From the NCBI RefSeq assembly GCF_040729435.1, contig NZ_CP160398.1, positions 4,445,001 to 4,509,000 on the forward strand: 64,000 bases of DNA, in the 5' to 3' direction. The translations under genes and the position numbers were made by a program. Below, in pieces: positions 55,223 to 64,000 of the stretch. Each line of letters starts with the position of its first letter. Position 1 is the first letter of the stretch. Source of the stretch: Pseudomonas sp. HOU2 (GTDB taxonomy: Bacteria; Pseudomonadota; Gammaproteobacteria; Pseudomonadales; Pseudomonadaceae). The notes under the pieces are model-generated. The model was given only the letters and a program-made list of their open reading frames with translations. It did no database searches and was not told the origin of the DNA.

Positions 55223-55738
55223 CTAAGGGCGAATCTCGATCATCGTGCCGTCCGGCACCAGACCCCAGACTTCACGCATGTCCATGTTGCGCATGGCGAT
55301 GCAGCCGTCGGTCCAGTCCAGAGTGTGGAACAGGTCTTCGGGAGTTTCTTCCGAATCCGGGGTGCCGTGGATCATGATCATCCCGCCAGGCTCGACGCCT
55401 TCGCGGCGGGCGCGGGCCGAATCGCTGATGTTCGGGTAGGAGATGTGCATCGCCAGGTTGAATTTTTCACTGACCTTGCGCCAGTCGATCCAGTAGAAAC
55501 CTTCCGGCGTGCGTTTGTCGCCTTCAATCAGTTTCGGCCCCTTTTTCGCACCCTTGCCCAGCGAGATGCGATAGGTCTTGATCGGTTTGCCGTCGGCAAT
55601 CAGCTGCAACTGATGCGCCGATTTGAGCACCAGGATTTTTTCGATCATCGGGGTATTCGACGGCGTCACGGTGGTCACGAAGGAGGCTTGTGAGACCGTG
55701 ACGAATGACAGGCAAAACAGGGCAAGCAACCAGCGCAT
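55223..55738 (-). CDS. L,D-transpeptidase (YkuD domain) family protein
   Basis: 171 aa. Cleavable signal peptide (MRWLLALFCLSFVTVSQA). YkuD catalytic region with IHGTPDSEE and the Cys motif DWTDGCIAMRN (nucleophile Cys147), close to the standard HGT..S.GCIR. Likely modifies peptidoglycan cross-links or anchors a lipoprotein in the periplasm. ATG 55738 with GGGGA nine bases upstream. The frame extends much further but without further coding evidence. Confidence 0.9.
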   Translation of the reverse strand: MRWLLALFCLSFVTVSQASFVTTVTPSNTPMIEKILVLKSAHQLQLIADGKPIKTYRISLGKGAKKGPKLIEGDKRTPEGFYWIDWRKVSEKFNLAMHISYPNISDSARARREGVEPGGMIMIHGTPDSEETPEDLFHTLDWTDGCIAMRNMDMREVWGLVPDGTMIEIRP

Positions 55739-55772
55739 TGAAACGATTCCCCAAGAGTGACGCAATGTTAAG

Positions 55773-55808
55773 TGTAGGAGCTGCCGCAGGCTGCGATCTT
55801 TTGATCTT
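55773..55808 (+). repeat. solo half of a family A REP-type element
   Basis: TGTAGGAGCTGCCGCAGG through TTTTGATC, with no matching right arm before the next gene begins at 55822. Confidence 0.8.
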
Positions 55809-55821
55809 TGATTTTTTTGAG

Positions 55822-56373
55822 TCAGCTGATGGCAGGCTGGACCAACGGCGGAATCGATTCCGAACGAACCGGATACGCCTCGACCCGTCGATCCGCGAAG
55901 AAGCATTCTAAGGTACGCCCCACGGTGCGGAAAGCCAGCTCGTCCCACGGGATGTCGGCTTCGTCGAATAGTTGCACTTCCAGGCTTTCGGGGCCGGCGG
56001 CAAAGTCCAGATCCGCCAGTTCGGCGCGAAAGAACACGTGCACCTGACTGATGTGCGGCACATCGATCAGCGTATAGATGCTCAGATTGCGCACTCGGGC
56101 GCAGGCTTCCTCCGCGGTTTCGCGGATGGCGGCCTGCTCGATGGTCTCGCCGTTTTCCATGAAACCGGCAGGCAGCGTCCAGTAACCGAGGCGTGGCTCG
56201 ATGGCACGGCGGCAGAGCAACACTTGGCTGCCCCAGGTCGCGACGCAACCGGCGACGATATTGGGGTTTTGATAGTGAATGGTCTGACAGCTGTCGCAGA
56301 CAAATCGCAGCCGCGAGTCGCCTTCGGGAATGCGCTGGGTCACCGGGTTGCCGCACTGGCTGCAAAATTTCAT
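55822..56373 (-). CDS. Nudix hydrolase with N-terminal zinc ribbon
   Basis: 183 aa. CSQCGN and CDSC form a four-Cys zinc ribbon. The Nudix box is GFMENGETIEQAAIRETAEEA, with Ala where the last conserved Gly of the consensus usually stands. Resembles NudC-like NADH/ADP-sugar hydrolases of pseudomonads. Substrate unproved. ATG 56373 preceded by AGGAA. Confidence 0.88.
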   Translation of the reverse strand: MKFCSQCGNPVTQRIPEGDSRLRFVCDSCQTIHYQNPNIVAGCVATWGSQVLLCRRAIEPRLGYWTLPAGFMENGETIEQAAIRETAEEACARVRNLSIYTLIDVPHISQVHVFFRAELADLDFAAGPESLEVQLFDEADIPWDELAFRTVGRTLECFFADRRVEAYPVRSESIPPLVQPAIS

Positions 56374-56519
56374 GCTGGGGTTCCTGAATGCTGCGCCTAT
56401 CTTGGCGTGCAGCGGTGCCGGTCGGCAAGTTGTCGTTTCGCGACATGGCCCGGCGAGGGGCTTGGGCGGCTGCAATGATTGGTGCATGATGCAGGGTAAG
56501 GCACAGATCGAGAACACTC

Positions 56520-57119
56520 ATGCTGGACGAGCTACTGCATAGGGTAAGCAACCACACACCGCGCACGCTGGAGACCGATAAACGTTTCCCCGAGGCCGCT
56601 GTCCTGGTGCCGATCACCCGCAGTGACGAGCCCGAGCTGGTGCTGACCCTGCGCGCCAGCGGCCTCTCGACCCATGGCGGCGAGGTGGCCTTCCCCGGCG
56701 GACGCCGTGACCCGGAAGACCCCGATCTGATCTTCACCGCTCTGCGCGAAGCCGAGGAAGAAATCGGCCTGCCACCGGGGCTGGTCGAGGTCATCGGCCC
56801 GCTCAGCCCGCTGATCTCCCTGCATGGCATCAAGGTCACGCCCTATGTCGGGGTGATCCCGGACTTTGTCGAGTACCAGGCCAACGATGCCGAGATCGCT
56901 GCGGTATTCAACGTGCCGCTGGAATTCTTCCGCAAAGACCCGCGCGAACACACGCATCGCATCGACTACCAAGGCCGTAGCTGGTACGTGCCGAGTTATC
57001 GTTACGGCGAATTCAAGATCTGGGGTCTGACCGCTATCATGATCGTCGAGCTGATCAATCTGCTCTATGACGAACAGATCAGCCTGCACCACCCCCCTAA
57101 AAGCTATATCAATACCTGA
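56520..57119 (+). CDS. CoA pyrophosphatase-like Nudix hydrolase (NudL)
   Basis: 199 aa. NuCoA motif [17 protein letters not shown] followed directly by the Nudix box ([25 protein letters not shown]). Cleaves CoA or other nucleoside diphosphate derivatives to phosphopantetheine and 3',5'-ADP in characterised relatives. Divergent from the zinc-ribbon Nudix gene, 146 bases apart. Confidence 0.9.
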   Translation: MLDELLHRVSNHTPRTLETDKRFPEAAVLVPITRSDEPELVLTLRASGLSTHGGEVAFPGGRRDPEDPDLIFTALREAEEEIGLPPGLVEVIGPLSPLISLHGIKVTPYVGVIPDFVEYQANDAEIAAVFNVPLEFFRKDPREHTHRIDYQGRSWYVPSYRYGEFKIWGLTAIMIVELINLLYDEQISLHHPPKSYINT

Positions 57120-57166
57120 AGCCATCGCTCGAATGGCCCGTCATCGTGAGCCCTGAGGAAAACAAG

Positions 57167-57691
57167 ATGAAATACCGCCTGGGCGACGCCCGCGTCGAAA
57201 CCCATCCACAGAGCTGGGTCGCGCCCAATGCCGTGCTGGTGGGCAAGGTCAGACTGGAGGAGGGCGCCAACGTCTGGTTCAACGCCGTATTGCGCGGCGA
57301 CAACGAACTGATCCTGATCGGCAAGAACAGCAACGTCCAGGACGGCACGGTGATGCACACCGACATGGGCTATCCGCTGACCATCGGCACCGGCGTGACC
57401 ATCGGTCACAACGCCATGCTGCATGGCTGCACCGTCGGCGACTACAGCCTGATCGGCATCAACGCGGTGATCCTCAACGGGGCGAAAATCGGCAAGAACT
57501 GCATCATCGGCGCCAATTCGCTGATCGGCGAAGGCAAGGAGATCCCCGATGGCTCGCTGGTCATGGGCTCGCCGGGCAAAGTCGTGCGTGAATTGACTGA
57601 GCCGCAGAAGAAGATGCTTGAGGCCAGTGCTGCGCACTATGTGCATAACTCGCAGCGTTATGCGCGTGATCTGGTCGAGCAGGAACAATGA
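57167..57691 (+). CDS. gamma-class carbonic anhydrase family protein
   Basis: 174 aa left-handed beta-helix with hexapeptide repeats. Metal His pattern [29 protein letters not shown] gives the three His typical of gamma-CA/YrdA proteins. May be a zinc enzyme or assembly protein. ATG 57167 chosen (GAGG eight bases upstream) over a GTG 21 bases earlier. Overlaps the next gene by ATGA. Confidence 0.9.
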   Translation: MKYRLGDARVETHPQSWVAPNAVLVGKVRLEEGANVWFNAVLRGDNELILIGKNSNVQDGTVMHTDMGYPLTIGTGVTIGHNAMLHGCTVGDYSLIGINAVILNGAKIGKNCIIGANSLIGEGKEIPDGSLVMGSPGKVVRELTEPQKKMLEASAAHYVHNSQRYARDLVEQEQ

Positions 57692-57897
57692 ACACGCCCG
57701 AGAGACCGGTTGCCTCGCCGTGTGTGAATATCTGCGCACTGGATGAGGACGATATTTGCACCGGCTGCCAGCGCACGGTCGCCGAGATAACGCGCTGGGG
57801 GCGGATGACCAATGACGAGCGGCGGGTGGTGCTGGGGTTGTGTCATGAACGGGCGAAGGCCAGTGGGTTGGTGTGGATGATCCCGGCCAAGCGCTGA
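57688..57897 (+). CDS. DUF1289 family small Cys-rich protein
   Basis: 69 aa. Four Cys in [21 protein letters not shown], then [17 protein letters not shown], the DUF1289 signature, suggesting metal or Fe-S binding. Function unknown. Shares a 4-base overlap with the carbonic anhydrase gene. Confidence 0.92.
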   Translation: MNTPERPVASPCVNICALDEDDICTGCQRTVAEITRWGRMTNDERRVVLGLCHERAKASGLVWMIPAKR

Positions 57898-57917
57898 TGG
57901 ATCGGCTGAACAGCTTT

Positions 57918-58023
57918 TGTGGCGAGGGAGCTTGCTCCCGCTGGGCTGCGCAGCAGACCTCGCTTTTCAACATCAAGAGAGGGGCCGCCTCGCGCCCCAG
58001 CGGGAGCAAGCTCCCTCGCCACA
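57918..58023. repeat. REP-type palindrome, family C
   Basis: Regular inverted arms TGTGGCGAGGGAGCTTGCTC with a GC-rich centre, between DUF1289 and the VUT gene. Confidence 0.88.
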
Positions 58024-58093
58024 GATAAGTCGCTTGGCTCGACGGTTGTATACAGTTCGCTTGCCGACTTGGCCGAACTCTCCTCCTCAAGTA

Positions 58094-58116
58094 ACCTGTG
58101 CGCCAATCTGACAGGT
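58094..58116 (+). promoter_or_regulatory. hairpin covering the VUT-gene ribosome-binding site
   Basis: ACCTGT-N11-ACAGGT. AGGT, the only Shine-Dalgarno-like bases, lies in the 3' arm seven bases before the ATG, so pairing would hide it. Confidence 0.45.
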
Positions 58117-58123
58117 CGCCACC

Positions 58124-58591
58124 ATGATTTTCCTCATCGCCTACATCAGCAGCGTCGTGCTGATCAACTTCGCTTTCTCCACCGCGCCACATCTGGACAT
58201 CATCTGGTCGGCCTGGGGCGGGTTGGTGTTCGTGTTGCGCGACATGGTGCAAACCCGTTTCGGTCACGTTGCACTGGTGGCGATGCTGGCGGCGCTGGTG
58301 CTGTCTTACGTCACATCCGATCCGTCGATCGCCCTGGCTAGCGCCACGGCGTTCGCAGTGTCGGAAATCATCGACTGGCTGGTGTTCAGCGTCACCAAAC
58401 GACCGTTGCGCGATCGTCTGTGGATCAGCTCGGCGCTGAGCATTCCCCTCGATACCTTCATCTTTTTCGGCATGATCGACCTGATGACGCCACCGGTGAT
58501 CATCACCGCACTGGTCTCGAAGTTTGCCGGCGTCACTGCCGTCTGGCTGATCATGGCCTGGCGCGAGCGCAAACAGGCTGTCGCGAGCTGA
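58124..58591 (+). CDS. VUT family (YhhQ-like) membrane protein
   Basis: 155 aa, five to six membrane segments (MIFLIAYISSVVLINFAFS, GLVFVLRDMVQTRFGHVALVAM, SIPLDTFIFFGMIDL). Shorter than typical YhhQ preQ0 importers (about 220 aa) but with the same ordered helices. Probably a small metabolite or vitamin transporter. ATG 58124. Confidence 0.8.
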   Translation: MIFLIAYISSVVLINFAFSTAPHLDIIWSAWGGLVFVLRDMVQTRFGHVALVAMLAALVLSYVTSDPSIALASATAFAVSEIIDWLVFSVTKRPLRDRLWISSALSIPLDTFIFFGMIDLMTPPVIITALVSKFAGVTAVWLIMAWRERKQAVAS

Positions 58592-58620
58592 GCCAAACCC
58601 TGCGGTTCATGTAAAATGCC

Positions 58621-58644
58621 GCGCTTTCTCCCCATGGAAAGCGC
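58621..58644 (+). terminator. hairpin between the VUT gene and purT
   Basis: GCGCTTTC-N8-GAAAGCGC perfect stem without a T-run; terminator or purT leader structure. Confidence 0.5.
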
Positions 58645-58690
58645 GTCTGGCGTTGCTTTCCTCGATGATCCGCTTCTTTGAGGACCTGAG

Positions 58691-59872
58691 ATGACCCGTA
58701 TCGGAACTCCATTGTCGCCAACCGCGACCCGCGTATTGCTGTGTGGCTGTGGTGAGTTGGGCAAGGAAGTGGTGATCGAGCTGCAACGCCTGGGCGTTGA
58801 AGTGATTGCCGTCGACCGTTACGCCAACGCGCCGGCCATGCAGGTTGCGCACCGCAGCCACGTGATCAACATGCTCGACGGCGCCGCGCTGCGTGCAGTC
58901 ATCGAAGCCGAGAAGCCGCACTTCATCGTGCCGGAAATCGAAGCCATCGCCACCGCCACGCTGGTCGAGCTGGAAGCCGAAGGCTTCACCGTGATCCCGA
59001 CCGCGCGCGCCGCGCAACTGACCATGAACCGCGAAGGCATCCGCCGTCTGGCCGCTGAAGAGCTGGACCTGCCAACCTCGCCGTACCACTTTGCCGACAC
59101 CTTCGAGGACTACAGCAAAGCCGTTCAGGACCTGGGCTTCCCGTGCGTGGTCAAGCCAGTCATGAGCTCGTCGGGCAAAGGCCAGAGCCTGCTGCGCAGC
59201 GCCGATGACGTGCAGAAAGCCTGGGATTACGCGCAAGAGGGCGGTCGCGCCGGCAAAGGTCGGGTGATCATCGAAGGCTTCATCGATTTCGACTACGAAA
59301 TCACCTTGCTGACCGTGCGCCACATCGGCGGCACCACGTTCTGCGCACCGGTCGGCCACCGTCAGGAGAAGGGCGACTATCAGGAATCCTGGCAGCCGCA
59401 GGCCATGAGCCCGATTGCTCTGGCTGAGTCCGAGCGCGTGGCCAAAGCCGTGACCGAGGCTCTGGGTGGTCGTGGTCTGTTCGGCGTGGAATTGTTCATC
59501 AAAGGCGATCAGGTGTGGTTCAGCGAAGTCTCGCCGCGCCCGCACGACACTGGTCTGGTGACCCTGATTTCCCAGGACCTGTCGCAGTTCGCCTTGCACG
59601 CGCGCGCCATTCTCGGTCTGCCGGTGCCGCTGATCCGTCAGTTCGGCCCTTCGGCTTCGGCAGTGATTCTGGTGGAAGGGCAGTCGACCCAGACTGCGTT
59701 CGCCAACCTTGGTGCTGCGCTGAGCGAGCCGGATACGGCACTGCGTCTGTTCGGCAAGCCTGAAGTCAACGGTCAGCGCCGGATGGGCGTGGCGTTGGCG
59801 CGGGATGAGTCGATTGAGGCTGCGCGTGCCAAGGCGACCCGGGCGGCTCAGGCTGTTGTCGTAGAACTCTAA
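58691..59872 (+). CDS. purT: formate-dependent phosphoribosylglycinamide formyltransferase PurT
   Basis: 393 aa ATP-grasp enzyme making formyl-GAR from GAR, formate and ATP, an alternative to Pur[22 protein letters not shown]-terminus, [14 protein letters not shown] phosphate-binding loop and [13 protein letters not shown] active-site stretch. ATG 58691 shortly after TTTGAGGACC. Followed by a REPIN. Confidence 0.97.
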   Translation: MTRIGTPLSPTATRVLLCGCGELGKEVVIELQRLGVEVIAVDRYANAPAMQVAHRSHVINMLDGAALRAVIEAEKPHFIVPEIEAIATATLVELEAEGFTVIPTARAAQLTMNREGIRRLAAEELDLPTSPYHFADTFEDYSKAVQDLGFPCVVKPVMSSSGKGQSLLRSADDVQKAWDYAQEGGRAGKGRVIIEGFIDFDYEITLLTVRHIGGTTFCAPVGHRQEKGDYQESWQPQAMSPIALAESERVAKAVTEALGGRGLFGVELFIKGDQVWFSEVSPRPHDTGLVTLISQDLSQFALHARAILGLPVPLIRQFGPSASAVILVEGQSTQTAFANLGAALSEPDTALRLFGKPEVNGQRRMGVALARDESIEAARAKATRAAQAVVVEL

Positions 59873-59885
59873 ACCGAGTCGCGAC

Positions 59886-59977
59886 CATCGCGGGCAAGCC
59901 CGCTCCCACAGATTTTTTGGTTGAGCACAAAATTTGTGATCAACAGAGAACCCTGTGGGAGCGGGCTTGCCCGCGAT
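59886..59977. repeat. REPIN, family B variant (GCGGGCTTGCCCGC)
   Basis: Inverted doublet of the same sub-type as 35347, with an A-T rich centre, between convergent purT and the MFS gene. Confidence 0.9.
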
Positions 59978-59986
59978 AGCGATCTA

Positions 59987-61303
59987 TCAGGCAACCTGAT
60001 TCAGATCGTTATTGCGCGTTTCCTTCAGGCACAGCACCGCGATCAAGCTAAGCACCGCTGCCGCCGACACATACCCGCCGACATAACTCAAACCACCCAT
60101 CGCCACCAGTTTCTGCGCGAAGAACGGAGCCGCCGAGGCGCCGACGATGCCACCGAGGTTGTAAGCGGCCGATGCGCCGGTATAGCGCACGTGGGTCGGA
60201 AACAGTTCCGGCAGCAGCGCGCCCATCGGGGCAAACGTCACACCCATCAGGAACAGCTCGATGCACAGGAACAGCGCCACGCCCCAGGTCGAACCTTGCG
60301 TCAGCAACGGCTCCATCAGGAACCCGGACAGAATTGCCAGCACGCCACCGACGATCAGCACCGGCTTGCGCCCGTAGCGGTCGCTGGCCCAGGCGGACAA
60401 CGGCGTTGCGGCGGCCATGAACAGCACGGCAAAACACAGCAGTCCAAGGAACGTCTCACGGCTGTAGCCGAGGGTGGACACGCCGTAGCTCAGGGAAAAA
60501 ACCGTCGAGATGTAGAACAGCGCATAGCACACCACCATCGCCGCCGCGCCGAGCAGGGTGGGCGCCCAGTACTGGCTGAACAGCTCGACCAACGGCACCT
60601 TCACTCGCTCCTGACGGGCGATGGCGTTGGCGAATACCGGGGTTTCGTGGAGTTTCAAGCGCACATACAGGCCGACCATCACCAGCACCGCGCTGAGCAG
60701 AAACGGAATCCGCCAGCCCCAGCTGCGGAACTGCTCGTCGTTGAGGGTCATGGCCAGGGTCAGGAACAGGCCGTTGGCCGCGAGAAACCCAATCGACGGG
60801 CCAAGCTGCGGAAACATGCCGAACCACGCTCGTTTGCCCTTGGGCGCATTCTCCGTGGCCAGCAACGCCGCGCCACCCCATTCGCCGCCCAGGCCCAGCC
60901 CCTGACCAAAGCGTAATACGCACAATAGAATCGGTGCCCAGGCGCCAATGCTGTCGTAACCCGGCAGCACGCCGATCAGCGTGGTGCACACGCCCATCAG
61001 CAACAGCGAGGCGACCAGCGTCGATTTGCGCCCGATGCGATCACCAAAGTGGCCGAACAATGCCGAGCCCAGCGGGCGGGCGAGGAAGGCGATGCCGAAG
61101 GTGAGAAATGCCGAGAGCATCTGCGCAGTGCCGGACGTCTGCGGAAAGAACACCGGCCCGATCACCAGTGCGGCGGCCGTGGCGTAAACGTAGAAGTCGT
61201 AGAACTCGATGGCGGTGCCGATGAAACTCGCCGTTGCCACGCGGGTGGCGGAGTTGGTCGGCTGGGCAGGCGCGGTGGCGCTGTAAGCGGTACTGGTCGT
61301 CAT
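59987..61303 (-). CDS. MHS-family MFS transporter (metabolite:H+ symporter)
   Basis: 438 aa, twelve membrane helices. GHFGDRIGRKS and DRYGRKPVLI are the two A-motifs; PKGKRAWFGMFPQLGPSIGFL and FPTHVRYTGASAAYNLGG are MHS features (relatives carry shikimate, alpha-ketoglutarate, proline or citrate). Substrate not inferred. ATG 61303 with AGGGA seven bases upstream is preferred to ATG 61324. Confidence 0.9.
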   Translation of the reverse strand: MTTSTAYSATAPAQPTNSATRVATASFIGTAIEFYDFYVYATAAALVIGPVFFPQTSGTAQMLSAFLTFGIAFLARPLGSALFGHFGDRIGRKSTLVASLLLMGVCTTLIGVLPGYDSIGAWAPILLCVLRFGQGLGLGGEWGGAALLATENAPKGKRAWFGMFPQLGPSIGFLAANGLFLTLAMTLNDEQFRSWGWRIPFLLSAVLVMVGLYVRLKLHETPVFANAIARQERVKVPLVELFSQYWAPTLLGAAAMVVCYALFYISTVFSLSYGVSTLGYSRETFLGLLCFAVLFMAAATPLSAWASDRYGRKPVLIVGGVLAILSGFLMEPLLTQGSTWGVALFLCIELFLMGVTFAPMGALLPELFPTHVRYTGASAAYNLGGIVGASAAPFFAQKLVAMGGLSYVGGYVSAAAVLSLIAVLCLKETRNNDLNQVA

Positions 61304-61665
61304 GCGGTGATCCCTGACAGTCATGGCTCCGTTGGAGCGAATTATTATGGTCGAGCACCCAGGGATGTGGGATGAGGCGCGAGCGCTGTTTCGAGTAGGA
61401 ACAGTCGCCGGGGTAGTGCGGAAAATGGCCGAAACCGCCTTAGTGCGGGGTAAGCACAGGGCTCGGCATCGCTTGGGTAAGCGGCTCGATTATAGGAAGG
61501 GGGCTAACGAATGAACAAGAGCAAAGATCGCTGCTGTCGGGCTTTCTGTGGCGAGGGAGCTTGCTCCCGCTCGGGCGCGCAGCGGCCGCATGAATCTGTG
61601 GGTAAATCAAAAGCCAGGGCTGCTTCGCAACCCAGCGGGAGCAAGCTCCCTCGCCACAAAAGCGC
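61304..61665. other. intergenic region between the MFS and CorB-type genes
   Basis: Only a family C repeat at 61547-61658 is identifiable. The 240 bases before it contain no credible gene; they should include the MFS promoter on the minus strand, not resolved. Confidence 0.5.
61547..61658. repeat. REP-type palindrome, family C
   Basis: Regular arms TGTGGCGAGGGAGCTTGCTC, immediately downstream of the corB-type stop codon. Confidence 0.88.
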
Positions 61666-62898
61666 TTAAACCTTGGCGGGCACCGCGCTCGTATGCCAGA
61701 TCAGCACCTTGCTCACCCGGTTGTCCTCGGTCTCGAGAATCTCCAGCCGATAACGCCCGATCTTCAAACACACCGCGCTGTCCGGAATGGTCTCCAGCGC
61801 CTCGGTCACCAGACCGTTGAGGGTTTTCGGCCCGTCGCTCGGCAAATGCCAGCCCAGGCATTTGTTCAGCTCGCGGATCGACGCAGTGCCGTCGATCACC
61901 ATGCGCCCGTCTGGCTGCGGATGGATGTGCGGGTTGTCGAGGCTGTGCTCGCTTTCGAATTCGCCGACGATTTCTTCGAGAATGTCTTCCAGGGTGACGA
62001 TGCCCAGCACTTCGCCGTACTCGTCCACCACCATGCCCAAGCGGCGTTGCTGCTTGTGGAAATTCAGCAGTTGCAGTTGCAGCGGCGTGCTTTCCGGGAC
62101 GAAGTACGGTTCGTAGCTGGCGGCCAGCAACGCTTCGCGGGTCAGTTGGCCATCGTTGAGCAGGTGGCGGATCTGCCGGGTGTTGAGCACCGCTTCGACC
62201 TGGTTGATGTCGCTGTGGAACACCGGCAGGCGTGTGCGTTTGTTCTGGCGCAGTTGTTCGATGATCGCTTCGATCGAGTCGTCGAGGTTGATGCCGTCGA
62301 CATCGCTGCGTGGCACCAGAATGTCATTGACCGTGATGTTGTCCAGCGCATGGATTCCTGAGACCGGGTGGGTGCGAGACGGGTGTTCCGGATCGTTATC
62401 AGGGTCGGCAGGTTCTTCGTCTTCACTTTGCTGCACCACCTGGGGTTTGCGCGCGAAGGGACGCAGCAGCAGACCGCTGATGCGACTCAGCAGCCAGGCC
62501 AGCGGGTAAAGGATCTTCAGCGGAACGGCCAGCAGGGTATTGCCGAACGACAGTACTGCATCCGGATAGCGTTGGGCCACGGTGCGCGGAAAGTAGTCGG
62601 CAAACACCAGCAACACGGCACCGGCGCCGAGGCAGGCGGCCCACGGGCCGTTTTCTTCGCAAAGGAAGATTGCCAGCAGTGTGGCAATGACCACCGCGAG
62701 GGCGCGGCACAGGGTGTTGCACAGGATCAGACTGTCGAGCGGGAAGCTCAGCTTCGCCAGCGGCTTATCGCTGGCGCGCGAGGCGGTGCGTTGCGCCAGC
62801 AAGTGCTGCTGCGCGATTTCGACGGCGGTAAACAGCCCCGACCATAAGATCAGCAGGACAAATACCGCGAGCATCGGCCCTATGGGCAAACCGTCCAT
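61666..62898 (-). CDS. CNNM/CorB-type transporter-associated protein with CBS domains
   Basis: 410 aa. DUF21/CNNM membrane domain (1 to about 145), a CBS pair (about 190-315; NDILVPRSDVDGI, MVVDEYGEVLGIVTLEDILEEIVGEF) and a C-terminal CorC_HlyC domain (IDGTASIRELNKCLGWHLP). This family is linked to Mg/Co export or membrane ion homeostasis. It follows the YpjD-like gene by 12 bases; the same pair lies beside ffh in P. aeruginosa. Confidence 0.9.
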   Translation of the reverse strand: MDGLPIGPMLAVFVLLILWSGLFTAVEIAQQHLLAQRTASRASDKPLAKLSFPLDSLILCNTLCRALAVVIATLLAIFLCEENGPWAACLGAGAVLLVFADYFPRTVAQRYPDAVLSFGNTLLAVPLKILYPLAWLLSRISGLLLRPFARKPQVVQQSEDEEPADPDNDPEHPSRTHPVSGIHALDNITVNDILVPRSDVDGINLDDSIEAIIEQLRQNKRTRLPVFHSDINQVEAVLNTRQIRHLLNDGQLTREALLAASYEPYFVPESTPLQLQLLNFHKQQRRLGMVVDEYGEVLGIVTLEDILEEIVGEFESEHSLDNPHIHPQPDGRMVIDGTASIRELNKCLGWHLPSDGPKTLNGLVTEALETIPDSAVCLKIGRYRLEILETEDNRVSKVLIWHTSAVPAKV

Positions 62899-62910
62899 TT
62901 ATGCCGCCCG

Positions 62911-63723
62911 TCAGATGTGCAGGATATATTCACGAACCAGTTTGCTGCCGAAATACGCCAACATCAGCAGGCAGAAACCGGCGAGGGTCCAGCGAATCGC
63001 CTTGTGGCCACGCCAGCCGAGGCGATTGCGGCCCCACAGCAGCACGCTGAACACGATCCAGGCCAGGCACGCCAGCAGGGTCTTGTGCACCAGATGCTGG
63101 GCGAACAGGTTCTCGACGAACAGCCAACCGGAGATCAGCGACAGCGACAGCAGCGTCCAGCCGGCCCAGAGGAAGCCGAACAACAGGCTTTCCATGGTTT
63201 GCAGCGGCGGGAAGTTCTTGATCAGACCCGAAGGGTGCTTGTGCTTGAGCTGGTGATCCTGCACCAGCAGCAGCAAGGCCTGGAACACCGCGATGGTGAA
63301 CATGCCGTAGGCGAGGATCGACAGCAGGATGTGGGCGAGGATGCCCGGCTCTTCGTCGATGATCTGTACCGTGCCGGCCGGGGCGAACTGCGCCAGCAGC
63401 ACCGTCGCCGCGCCGAGCGGGAACAGCAGCACCAGCAGGTTTTCCACCGGGATCCGCGAGCAGGCCAGCAGTGTCAGGGCGATGACGGCCGCGGCGATCA
63501 GGCTGGCGGCGCTGAAGAAGTCCAGGCCCAGGCCGATCGGCGTCAGCAGGTGAGTGAGCAGGCTGGCGCTGTGGGCCAGCACGGCGAGGATGCCGAGCGT
63601 AACCAGCAGGCGCTTGTTCGCCTTGGCGCCGGAGGCCAGGCGGGTGCCCTGATAAAGGGTCGCAGCGGCATAAAGAAGCGCGGCGGCGATGGTAGTCAGC
63701 AAACTGGGTGACAAGGGGAGCAT
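62911..63723 (-). CDS. CcsA/YpjD-like cytochrome c assembly domain membrane protein
   Basis: 270 aa, about eight membrane segments. DEEPGILAHILLSILAYGMFTIAVFQALLL with His and WAGWTLLSLSLISGW are the CcsA/ResC-type signature. In pseudomonads this gene sits next to ffh; the haem-handling role is by family only. ATG 63723 after AGGA. The coding frame is open further upstream but the rest lies in the ffh promoter region. Confidence 0.88.
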   Translation of the reverse strand: MLPLSPSLLTTIAAALLYAAATLYQGTRLASGAKANKRLLVTLGILAVLAHSASLLTHLLTPIGLGLDFFSAASLIAAAVIALTLLACSRIPVENLLVLLFPLGAATVLLAQFAPAGTVQIIDEEPGILAHILLSILAYGMFTIAVFQALLLLVQDHQLKHKHPSGLIKNFPPLQTMESLLFGFLWAGWTLLSLSLISGWLFVENLFAQHLVHKTLLACLAWIVFSVLLWGRNRLGWRGHKAIRWTLAGFCLLMLAYFGSKLVREYILHI

Positions 63724-63825
63724 AAATCCTGTTAGGCAAGCCCGAAAGGCGCTGAGTTTGGCATAGAACCGCCACACCACGAAAGTGCGAGGTGTCCGCC
63801 CGACGCAGTCTTCGCTATAATCCGC

Positions 63826-63831
63826 GACCTG
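63826..63831 (+). promoter_or_regulatory. candidate -10 of ffh
   Basis: Perfect TATAAT, 88 bases before the ffh start, in the gap divergent from the YpjD-like gene. No convincing -35. Confidence 0.35.
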
Positions 63832-63918
63832 CCCACGCCGCAGGCTCGCCGAGCACATGTTGAATCCGGTCTGGGCCGCCATTATCCCGGTCTACACAGG
63901 GCCTGAAAGGATCGCGCA

Positions 63919-64000
63919 ATGTTTGAAAACTTAACCGACCGTCTCTCGCAGACGCTGCGCCATGTCACCGGCAAGGCCAAGCTGACTGAAGACAATATCA
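63919..64000 (+). CDS. ffh: signal recognition particle protein Ffh (5' part)
   Basis: First 27 codons (MFENLTDRLSQTLRHVTGKA, then LTEDNI) match the N-terminal helical domain of SRP54/Ffh; the gene runs off the window. AAAGG eight bases before the ATG. Divergent from the YpjD-like gene as in P. aeruginosa. Confidence 0.93.
   Translation, partial: MFENLTDRLSQTLRHVTGKAKLTEDNI

Noticed and set aside
58025..58123. preQ1 riboswitch upstream of the VUT-family gene
   Set aside because: The hairpin lacks the CUA-rich loop and A-rich tail of known preQ1 aptamers; only the masking of the ribosome-binding site is kept as an observation.

Overview
The window is a stretch of a Pseudomonas chromosome, most likely from the P. 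fluorescens group. Three things support this: GC-rich core genes closely resembling pseudomonad ones, gene orders I know from P. aeruginosa (moaCDE; dauBAR-rhlB; valS-holC-pepA-lptFG; lepA-lepB-rnc-era-recO-pdxJ; nagR-nagA-SIS-nagF-nagE; corB-ypjD-ffh), and 22 copies or fragments of short palindromic REP/REPIN-type repeats in the intergenic gaps. The species call is inference.

Layout. 1-3.7 kb: the end of a polysaccharide deacetylase, a PIN-PhoH ATPase and the molybdopterin genes moaC-moaD-moaE. 3.9-9.4 kb: a D-/L-arginine module (periplasmic binding protein, dauR, dauA, dauB) and the RNA helicase rhlB. 9.4-17 kb: a carboxylesterase, the general amino-acid ABC transporter aapJQMP, and a GntR regulator with a CynX-type exporter. 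17-22.5 kb: small enzymes, NdpA, an HU paralogue and rlmF. 22.7-36.9 kb: housekeeping genes for translation (valS, lepA), replication (holC), proteolysis (pepA), LPS export (lptF, lptG), protein secretion (lepB), RNA processing and ribosome assembly (rnc, era), repair (recO) and vitamin B6 (pdxJ). 37-43 kb: mltF, purL and a YqfO-like protein. 43-47.3 kb: the only clearly accessory segment. It holds a small autotransporter, about 1.1 kb of layered repeats, a strongly structured leader before a DUF6124-type gene, and a low-GC two-gene nucleotidyltransferase module. 47.4-54.8 kb: the complete N-acetylglucosamine PTS and catabolic cluster. 55-64 kb: L,D-transpeptidase, two Nudix hydrolases, gamma carbonic anhydrase, a VUT-family membrane protein, purT, an MFS symporter, a CorB/CNNM protein, a YpjD-like protein and the start of ffh.

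Functional links. The arg/dau block imports and racemises basic amino acids. The nag block imports GlcNAc as GlcNAc-6-P, deacetylates it and deaminates it to fructose-6-P under NagR; four putative NagR half-sites lie upstream of nagR. Most transcription units end in recognisable hairpin terminators, and many gaps also contain a REP element.

The most promising unexplained signal is the leader at about 45.32-45.60 kb. It can fold into a multi-hairpin junction including a cUUCGg tetraloop. Three copies of a 9-nt word make two mutually exclusive pairings possible. A diverged copy of its 5' part precedes the nucleotidyltransferase pair.
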